Position numbers and translations under genes: made by a program. A DNA stretch of 5,986 nucleotides from a bacterium (lineage in GTDB: Bacteria; Cyanobacteriota; Vampirovibrionia; Gastranaerophilales; Gastranaerophilaceae), in contig JAKSUP010000090.1 in assembly GCA_024408905.1 (NCBI GenBank), forward strand, positions 1 to 5,986, read 5' to 3'. Shown piece after piece: positions 1 to 4,768 of this stretch (position 1 is its first letter; every line of letters begins with the position of its first letter). The notes below the pieces were generated by a model. The model had not been told where the DNA came from. It worked only from the letters and a program-made list of their open reading frames with translations, and did no database searches.

Positions 1-27
1 AAGAGGCAATTGCTTGCCTCTTTTTTT
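1..27. terminator. Hairpin terminator, probably bidirectional
   Basis: Bases 1-9 (AAGAGGCAA) pair perfectly with 14-22 (TTGCCTCTT) around a 4-base loop, and a T run covers 21-27. Read on the plus strand this is a complete intrinsic terminator for a gene to the left of the window. On the minus strand the same hairpin begins about 24 bases past the stop codon of the 584-residue gene and would end that transcript too. The minus-strand U tract would lie beyond the window edge, so that half cannot be confirmed. Confidence 0.8.
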
Positions 28-45
28 GAATATTGGGTATCTTTT

Positions 46-1800
46 TTATTTAAATAAATCTTCCAAATCTTCAAGGATACCTTCGTGATTTTTACCACCT
101 TCTTGGAGAACTTTAATAATAACTTCAAGTTTTGCAAGAATTTGAGCTGGGTCACACTCACAACCATCAGGTATTTTATTATAAATATCCAACAGGATGG
201 CATATAATCTTTCTTGATCAATACCAGGAATATTTTTGATTTTATCTTCAATTCTCAACAAAGTATTTTGAACTATCTTGATAGCAGCATTTATATCAAT
301 CATTTGGTTGCCAAGATCAGTAAGTTTCTTATTACCGTCTTCAGCTAGTTGCAGTAATTGTTTCAACAGATTTTCAATAGTTGTTAATACTACTTCACCA
401 CCACCAGTTGGAATATTTTTGATAGCATCCAATATAGCTTGAGCTTCTGCCTTTCTATTAGCGTCCATTGCATCTACTTTAGTTTGTAAGTTCGCTACCA
501 AATCTTGTGTTCCTTTTGCGATATTATTGCTTTCAACAATGAGTTTTTTCAGATCTTCAAAATTTACTTGATTATTTTCTAAAAGCTGTTTAATTAGATT
601 AAGCTCAACATTGCCTTGTTTCATAAGGTCAATTAATACCTTCAATTGCTCATTTGTTAGTTTTTGGCCATTTTTGATATCAGTCAATAATGCAATTACA
701 GTAGCAAAGTTTTCATCATTTTCTTGACCGTTTTGAGTTACTTGAACTAATATTTTTTCAAGTACAGCCAATATTTCTTCATCTTTGCTTTCTCCAGGTT
801 TCAGATCTTGAAGTAATGCAAGAATTGCTCCGGTATTTGCGTTGCCTTCTATCATCAAATCAACAATTTTATCTAAAGATTCTGCTTGAGAATTGCCGAA
901 TTTTGTTACTAGTGCCATGAGTTGATCGATTTTAGCAGTTATGTCTTCACCGATATCTTGATTAGATAAGCTGAGCTCGTCAATTTTGTCAATAATTTTT
1001 TGCATTAATGCTAAAATTGCAGCTTGATCGCCGGGTTTTACATTCTTTTCTAAGTAGTCATAAATTTTTTCTAGCATACTTAGATTGTTTTTTTGACCTT
1101 CAATAACATTTCCAAAGCCATCAGTTACATTTTTTCTAAAATTGTCTAGATATATTTTAAAATTATTCATATATTTATCTAAATCATCTTTGGTAATTTG
1201 TTTATCTTTTATTGTTGATACATCACCAGCAATTTGAGTTAATAACTTAATTATTTCATTTAGCTCTTTGCGGTTTGATTCTTGGAATTGGTATTGATTC
1301 ATATCAATCTTAGTACAACTAGCCAAAACAAACCCTACTGCAACAGCTGCAACTACAACTCTCCCCACATTACCACCAACAGCTGATTCCACATAACCTG
1401 GACGTTGTTGCTCGTTATAGGCGATTTTTGCTGCATCAACTATATTATTGAGAGTAAATACTCCATCTTTTTTTATATTCTCAGCCAATGCTTTACGATC
1501 TGCTTGATTCTTTGCATTCCAAGCATCCGTTTTTTCTTTTACATATTCTTCAAATTCTTGTCGAGCTTTTGCGTTATATTCTTTGTCTAAGCCTGAAATT
1601 TGTTTTAATCTTTTAACAAATCTATCAACCGGTTTCCCTGGCTCTCCCCCGAGCTGTTGTAATTGTTGATTTACTTGTTGTAATTCTGTTTCTGATAATG
1701 TTCTCCCGAAAACTTCTTTTGCTTCTGCTGCATCAATCTTTCCATCTTGAAGGTAAGCATTAAGTTTCCTTAATTGATCCGCTGATATTTCAAAACCCAT
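46..1800 (-). CDS. Long helical/coiled-coil-like protein with internal lipobox-like membrane segment, unknown function
   Basis: I do not recognise this 584-residue protein. The ATG start has an AAAGGAG SD 10 nt upstream. Residues 1-140 are hydrophilic and helical, with a degenerate EF-hand-like stretch (QDGKIDAAE, 19-27) and no N-terminal signal peptide. A single hydrophobic segment follows (R147, then VVVAAVAVGFVLA to about 160). It ends in L159-A160-S161-C162, which matches a lipobox but sits mid-protein. Residues 175-584 are predominantly amphipathic helices with a loose LxxLLxxIxxG pattern, for example ILALLQDLKPG (326), VIALLTDIKNG (368) and LKVLIDLMKQG (386). IP-containing turns recur at 461-464 (KNIP), 522-525 (KNIP) and 541-544 (NKIP), the last followed by the only cysteine cluster, GCECD (546-550). 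It could be a membrane-anchored protein with an elongated helical surface or periplasmic domain, but this is inference from shape only. It appears monocistronic, ends at the 1-27 hairpin and is divergent from the 78-residue gene. Confidence 0.85.
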   Translation of the reverse strand: MGFEISADQLRKLNAYLQDGKIDAAEAKEVFGRTLSETELQQVNQQLQQLGGEPGKPVDRFVKRLKQISGLDKEYNAKARQEFEEYVKEKTDAWNAKNQADRKALAENIKKDGVFTLNNIVDAAKIAYNEQQRPGYVESAVGGNVGRVVVAAVAVGFVLASCTKIDMNQYQFQESNRKELNEIIKLLTQIAGDVSTIKDKQITKDDLDKYMNNFKIYLDNFRKNVTDGFGNVIEGQKNNLSMLEKIYDYLEKNVKPGDQAAILALMQKIIDKIDELSLSNQDIGEDITAKIDQLMALVTKFGNSQAESLDKIVDLMIEGNANTGAILALLQDLKPGESKDEEILAVLEKILVQVTQNGQENDENFATVIALLTDIKNGQKLTNEQLKVLIDLMKQGNVELNLIKQLLENNQVNFEDLKKLIVESNNIAKGTQDLVANLQTKVDAMDANRKAEAQAILDAIKNIPTGGGEVVLTTIENLLKQLLQLAEDGNKKLTDLGNQMIDINAAIKIVQNTLLRIEDKIKNIPGIDQERLYAILLDIYNKIPDGCECDPAQILAKLEVIIKVLQEGGKNHEGILEDLEDLFK

Positions 1801-1810
1801 AGTCTATGTA

Positions 1811-1817
1811 CTCCTTT
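1811..1817 (-). promoter_or_regulatory. Ribosome binding site of the 584-residue gene
   Basis: The minus strand reads AAAGGAG here, a near-consensus SD, followed by 10 nt and then ATG at 1800. This supports the N-terminal ATG over the internal GTG at 1366-1368, which has only a GGTGG-like stretch 4 nt upstream. Confidence 0.75.
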
Positions 1818-1960
1818 CTTTATTCATAACATGCCTACAAGCATCATGTATAACGGCACATTTTGAATAAACTTTAATATTTTTCTCAATATTGTTACAA
1901 ATATTTACAATGTTCAACACAATTCAATAATAGCTTATATTTGTATATATTAATAGTTTG

Positions 1961-1974
1961 TTAAGATATCTTAA
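1961..1974. repeat. Perfect 14-bp palindrome, possible operator
   Basis: TTAAGATATCTTAA is identical to its own reverse complement. It lies between the two divergent genes, 83 bp before the TTG start of the small gene and about 160 bp before the ATG of the long one. That is a suitable place for a dimeric regulator site. In such AT-rich DNA a palindrome of this length can also arise by chance, and no regulator gene is visible in the window. Confidence 0.35.
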
Positions 1975-2042
1975 TAATAAAATATAAATTTATACTCTAA
2001 AAGATTGATAGCTTTTTATTCTAAAAAGTTATATCCTTATGT

Positions 2043-2051
2043 AGAGAGGTG
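2043..2051 (+). promoter_or_regulatory. Strong ribosome binding site that selects a TTG start
   Basis: AGAGAGGTG is close to the SD consensus AGGAGGTG and is followed 5 nt later by TTG at 2057. An in-frame TAG at 2042-2044 rules out a longer reading frame. The encoded protein contains no internal methionine, so this site decides the start. Confidence 0.75.
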
Positions 2052-2056
2052 TTATT

Positions 2057-2293
2057 TTGAACAATAAACAACAATTACAAAAAAGAATTCAACAAACAGA
2101 ATTACAGATTAAAAAACTGGCTTTACAGTCTACAGGCAATGAGGTATGCGAAGATTTGTACAATTCTTTGATATTACAAAAAGCCATTCTAAAAAAACAA
2201 TTGGAAAACGCTTCCAAAAACCCACTTGTTGAATCTGTTAAAAAAATCATTCCCCACAAAGAAAAGCTTATTTGTGATTATTTTAAAGCCTAG
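2057..2293 (+). CDS. Small basic coiled-coil-like protein, unknown function
   Basis: This 78-residue protein is read from a TTG start 5 nt after a strong SD and ends at TAG 2291-2293. I do not recognise it. Residues 3-24 and 33-52 look like two charged, Leu/Ile-spaced helices separated by a Ser-Thr-Gly-Asn turn (25-28), suggesting a helical hairpin or coiled coil. A short tail follows with Pro56 and Pro66. It is basic (about 14 Lys/Arg against 8 Asp/Glu), has two cysteines (C31, C73), and has no signal peptide or membrane segment, so it is probably cytoplasmic. The general shape resembles small bacterial helical-hairpin proteins such as Spo0E-like phosphatases, but the SxxxD signature of that family is not seen. 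It stands alone on the plus strand, divergent from the 584-residue gene, with no clear intrinsic terminator before the repeats begin. Confidence 0.7.
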   Translation: MNNKQQLQKRIQQTELQIKKLALQSTGNEVCEDLYNSLILQKAILKKQLENASKNPLVESVKKIIPHKEKLICDYFKA

Positions 2294-2318
2294 CGTTGTT
2301 TTAGTCTCTAATGTTATT

Positions 2319-2391
2319 GTCATACTAAACAAATCGAAGTATCCAGCTTGTTATTTCCCGGATTCTTCGTCATTGCATTCCTTAGAATGAT
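2319..2391 (+). repeat. GTCAT-type inverted-repeat element, copy 1
   Basis: This 73-bp copy begins GTCATACTAAA and ends as the imperfect complement (TTAGAATGAT). It contains the shared internal blocks GAAGTATCCAG (2336-2346) and GATTCTTCGTCA (2361-2372), which also pair with each other around a short loop. It is the most diverged of the three copies, as its left end has lost the CTGAG core. It starts 26 bp after the stop of the 78-residue gene. Confidence 0.75.
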
Positions 2392-2416
2392 AGGGGTAAA
2401 TATAAAGACTCGTTTT

Positions 2417-2487
2417 GTCATACTGAGCATAGCGAAGTGTCCAGTTGAATTGAATGAATTCTTCGTCACATTCTTCCTCGGAATGAC
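2417..2487 (+). repeat. GTCAT-type inverted-repeat element, copy 2
   Basis: This 71-bp copy has left end GTCATACTGAG and right end CTCGGAATGAC (reverse complement GTCATTCCGAG). Internal blocks GAAGTGTCCAG (2434-2444) and AATTCTTCGTCA (2457-2468) match those of the other copies. It has the same orientation as copies 1 and 3. Confidence 0.8.
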
Positions 2488-2544
2488 TGTTCCTTCTTAT
2501 TACAGATAGGTTTAGAGTTAGGTGTTGGCAATACATTGTCTTGT

Positions 2545-2635
2545 AAACCCCCCTCCTGCCTTTCAGGCATCCTCCCCATTGGAGAGGGAATTGTTATTTT
2601 CTCTCCTGATTTAGGAGAGGATTAAGATGAGGTTT
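2545..2635. repeat. G/C-tract multi-hairpin repeat-like element
   Basis: This element of about 91 bp is bounded by AAACC (2545-2549) and its complement GGTTT (2631-2635). It is much richer in C and G tracts than its surroundings. It contains three successive hairpins: TGCCT/AGGCA (2557-2569), a 7-bp stem with one mismatch around ATT (2571-2587), and a perfect CTCTCCT/AGGAGAG stem (2601-2619). GGAGAG at 2581-2586 could alternatively pair with CTCTCC at 2601-2606. It resembles the dispersed palindromic or miniature elements found in many bacterial genomes. Only one copy is in the window, so its repeat status is inferred. Confidence 0.55.
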
Positions 2636-2644
2636 TGATATTTT

Positions 2645-2721
2645 GTCATCCTGAGGGCTCTGCACGAAGGATCCAGATTAACTAAAAATGGATTCTTCGT
2701 CACTTTGTTCCTCAGAATGAC
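2645..2721 (+). repeat. GTCAT-type inverted-repeat element, copy 3
   Basis: This is the best preserved copy (77 bp). Its left end GTCATCCTGAGG and right end CCTCAGAATGAC are inverted repeats with 11 of 12 matches. The inner arms CGAAGGATCC (2665-2674) and GGATTCTTCG (2690-2699) match at 9 of 10 positions, so the whole unit can fold into one long imperfect hairpin. It ends 9 bp from the stop codon of the OppC-type permease gene, so it lies in that operon's 3' untranslated region and could act as a transcript-end structure. No U tract follows it, so I do not call it an intrinsic terminator. Confidence 0.85.
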
Positions 2722-2730
2722 AAATTAAAC

Positions 2731-3792
2731 TTAACGTTCATTAGATTTTGGGTCTAAAATATCACGTATACTATCCCCAAGCAGATTAAATGATAATACT
2801 GCGATGAATATCAGCGCCCCCGGAGTTAGTAGCCAAGGTCTGTATAAAATATTAGTAAACTCTTGTGCCTCTTTTAGCATATTTCCCCAACTTGCATCTG
2901 GTTGTTGAATCCCTAATCCCAAAAAACTCAGACCTGACTCTGCCAAAATATAAGATGGCACAGAAAGAGTCATGGCTATTATCACATAGCTTGTTGTCTG
3001 TGGAAGTATATGCTTTAAAATTATTCTTAAATTTGATGCGCCCATTGATTTTGCAGCCTGAACAAATTCTTCTTTTTTAATAGAAAGCACCATACCCCTT
3101 ACGACTCTGGCAAATCCTGCCCAACCAATGAGTGCCAAAATAATTACTATAAGTGCAAATCTTTGCACACTTGTCATACCTGTTGGAAGTATAGCAGCAA
3201 GAATTATTAACAGATAAAAACTCGGGATTGCCATTATAGCTTCGGCAAATCTCATCATTAAGTTATCAATAATTCCACCAAAATATCCTGAAATCCCACC
3301 ATACAAAAGACCTATCGGGAATACTACAAGAAGTGACAAAAATCCGACAGTCATTGAAATTCTGCCGCCAAAAAGCAATCTGGAAAATACATCACGCCCG
3401 TTTATATCTGTCCCAAGAAGATGGATACTCCCACTGTTATCTGTTCCAAACAAGTGTATATCAGACGGAATCAAACCTAAAAATTTATATTTATCACCAT
3501 GTACAAAAAGTTTGAGATAGTGTTTTTGTGTTCTATCCTGTTTATAAACAGTCTGCATAAGTGCGTGGTCATATTCTCTTACATAATTATACGTATAAGG
3601 ACGCGAAAGCTTGCCATCTGTCGTTATAGTATAAATTACTGAAGGTGGTGCATAAGCTAAATCTCTATTAGAATAAGTACTCGTATATGGCGCAATAAAA
3701 TCTGCAAAAAGAATAACAACATAGAGTATTAATAGTACTATTAATGCCCATTTTGCGAATTTATCTTTTAGTATTTTTGATAATATTTCCAT
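2731..3792 (-). CDS. Peptide-type ABC importer permease, DppC/OppC family
   Basis: This is the second inner-membrane permease of a dipeptide/oligopeptide/nickel-class ABC importer. Numbered from ATG 3792 (353 aa, MEILSK), there is a membrane helix at about 15-35 (OppC N-terminal region), then a long extracytoplasmic loop to about 143. The loop holds RPYTYNY (64-70), GLIPSDIHLFG (106-116) and the family motif LLGTDINGRDVFSRLLFG (125-142). Further helices lie near 148-170, 188-203, 212-229, 266-285 and 322-340. The cytoplasmic EAA loop that docks the ATPase is at 241-265 (AAKSMGASN core, ending HILPQ). AESGLSFLGLGIQQPDASWG (284-303) and a C-terminal LGDSIRDILDP are also typical. The loop is longer than in the shortest DppC proteins, but I recall this extended form as a normal variant. 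An ATG at 3807 adds five residues (MWGIK) and overlaps the upstream gene by 14 nt, but its AAGGA abuts the ATG with no spacing. I prefer 3792, although its own SD (GGGG, 7 nt away) is also weak. Confidence 0.93.
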   Translation of the reverse strand: MEILSKILKDKFAKWALIVLLILYVVILFADFIAPYTSTYSNRDLAYAPPSVIYTITTDGKLSRPYTYNYVREYDHALMQTVYKQDRTQKHYLKLFVHGDKYKFLGLIPSDIHLFGTDNSGSIHLLGTDINGRDVFSRLLFGGRISMTVGFLSLLVVFPIGLLYGGISGYFGGIIDNLMMRFAEAIMAIPSFYLLIILAAILPTGMTSVQRFALIVIILALIGWAGFARVVRGMVLSIKKEEFVQAAKSMGASNLRIILKHILPQTTSYVIIAMTLSVPSYILAESGLSFLGLGIQQPDASWGNMLKEAQEFTNILYRPWLLTPGALIFIAVLSFNLLGDSIRDILDPKSNER

Positions 3793-3793
3793 T

Positions 3794-4768
3794 TTAATGC
3801 CCCACATTCCTTAATCTTGGGTCAGTGAGCATAAGTAAAATATCAGCTAACAAATTCCCTAATATTAACATAATTGTACCCATCATTAATGATGCCATAA
3901 CAAGATTTATATCAGATTTCATAACTGCTTCCAATATTAAGCGTCCTAACCCGGGGTATTGAAAAACGTACTCAGTTAATGCTGCACCACTCAATAATCC
4001 TGCAAATTCGAACCCTAAAAGTGTAATCATCGGATTTACTGCATTACGTAAAGCGTGTTTGAAAATAACTTTACCTTCGCTCAACCCCTTAGCTCTTGCA
4101 AATTTTACATAATCGCTGTCCAAAACCTCAAGCATATTCGCTCTCATTTGTCTTTGTAAACCTGATAATGATATTGTAAACAAAACTAACGCCGGTAATA
4201 TTAAATGTTTTGTTATATCAAGTATTTTGCCCAAAATTGATAGGTCATTATAGTTATAACTTGTAAGTCCTCCGACAGGAAACCACCCTGTTTTTACGGC
4301 AAACATAAGCATAAGTATTGCAAAGAAAAATGACGGTATAGCCATTCCGATACTCGCAATTACGGTTAAAATTCTATCAAAAGCCGATTCTTTATTAATT
4401 GCAGACAGTATTCCAAGAGGAATTCCCACAGACCATGTCATAAAAATTACTACAAATGTTAATAATAACGTATTTGGTATTCTTTCTCTGAGTTTTACCG
4501 ATACTTTTTCTCCTGCAGTAGTATAACCCAAATCACCACACACAAATGATTTTGCCCAAGATAAATATTGAATATAAATCGGTTTATCAAGCTTTAACCG
4601 GTGTATCTCTTTATTCAATGTTTCTTGAGATATTGAAGGATTTAAACGTAACTCAGCTATCGGATCAACAGGTGAAAGTCTTATGATAAAAAAGCTTATC
4701 AGTGAAACCAATATTAATAACGGAATGGTTTGCAGTATGCGTTTGAGTATGTATTTCCAAAACTTCAT
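3794..4768 (-). CDS. Peptide-type ABC importer permease, DppB/OppB family
   Basis: This is the first inner-membrane permease subunit (324 aa, a normal length for DppB), which would pair with the DppC-type protein encoded next. An N-terminal helix spans 11-30 (ILQTIPLLILVSLISFFIIR) and is followed by the family's LSPVDP and the periplasmic segment. Helices lie near 100-122, 132-158, 187-204, 246-262 and 287-314. The ATPase-docking EAA loop starts at D219 (DYVKFARAKGLSEGKVIFKH, 219-238). The signature ALTEYVFQYPGLGRL lies at 263-277 and DPRLR is at the C-terminus. The start is firm: ATG 4768 shares its A with the upstream TAA (TAATG), and AAGGTGG lies 6 nt upstream, so translation is probably coupled to the binding-protein gene. 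The substrate cannot be read from the permease; peptides, nickel chelates and some sugars are all imported by this class. Confidence 0.95.
   Translation of the reverse strand: MKFWKYILKRILQTIPLLILVSLISFFIIRLSPVDPIAELRLNPSISQETLNKEIHRLKLDKPIYIQYLSWAKSFVCGDLGYTTAGEKVSVKLRERIPNTLLLTFVVIFMTWSVGIPLGILSAINKESAFDRILTVIASIGMAIPSFFFAILMLMFAVKTGWFPVGGLTSYNYNDLSILGKILDITKHLILPALVLFTISLSGLQRQMRANMLEVLDSDYVKFARAKGLSEGKVIFKHALRNAVNPMITLLGFEFAGLLSGAALTEYVFQYPGLGRLILEAVMKSDINLVMASLMMGTIMLILGNLLADILLMLTDPRLRNVGH

Larger units (their letters stand above)
1801..2056. other. Divergent AT-rich intergenic region
   Basis: These 256 bp separate two divergently transcribed genes and must hold both promoters. The region is very AT-rich, so several -10-like hexamers occur (for example TATACT at 1991-1996 and TATAAA at 1983-1988, plus strand). 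None has a convincing -35 partner at 16-18 bp, so I name no promoter. Two repeat signals stand out: a perfect 14-bp palindrome at 1961-1974, and ATTGT/ACAAT arms at 1891-1895 and 1907-1911, where TTACAA also recurs 10 bp apart (1895-1900 and 1905-1910). Confidence 0.6.
2294..2730. other. Gene-free, repeat-filled intergenic region
   Basis: These 437 bp lie between the convergent ends of the small plus-strand gene and the minus-strand transporter operon. I see no credible protein gene or RNA gene. Most of the stretch is accounted for by three GTCAT-type inverted-repeat copies and one G/C-tract multi-hairpin element. The remainder, including 2488-2540, looks like unremarkable AT-rich sequence. 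Confidence 0.75.

Noticed and set aside
1405..1590. Plus-strand open frame antisense to the 584-residue gene
   Set aside because: The low-complexity Phe/Ile-rich translation is what the complement of Lys/Asn/Glu-rich coding gives. The opposite strand has a strong gene with SD.
1720..1746. EF-hand calcium site in the 584-residue protein (QDGKIDAAE, residues 19-27)
   Set aside because: It has the G, I and E positions of the loop but lacks the first two acidic ligands, so calcium binding is not supported.
46..1800. Diversity-generating retroelement target or phage tape-measure protein
   Set aside because: There is no reverse transcriptase, no template/variable repeat pair and no phage structural neighbours. 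Helical composition alone is not enough.
1998..2018. Possible hairpin (TAAAAG / CTTTTTA) in the leader of the small gene
   Set aside because: The stem is short and pure A/T-rich, with no supporting features of a riboswitch or attenuator.
1801..2056. Specific sigma-70 promoters in the divergent region
   Set aside because: Many -10-like hexamers exist in this AT-rich DNA, but none has a good -35 at proper spacing. TTGATA at 2005-2010 would put the transcript start almost on the SD.
2351..2536. 61-codon minus-strand open frame across the repeat cluster
   Set aside because: It runs through copies 1 and 2 of the GTCAT-type repeats, its peptide simply reflects the repeat sequence, and it has no SD. 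It is not a gene.
2319..2721. CRISPR array
   Set aside because: The units are diverged, are themselves long inverted repeats, have unequal spacing with another element between copies 2 and 3, and have no cas genes nearby.
2865..3515. Plus-strand open frames at 2865-3080 and 3333-3515, antisense to the OppC-type gene
   Set aside because: They are shadows of a confidently assigned permease gene, without SD or family resemblance.
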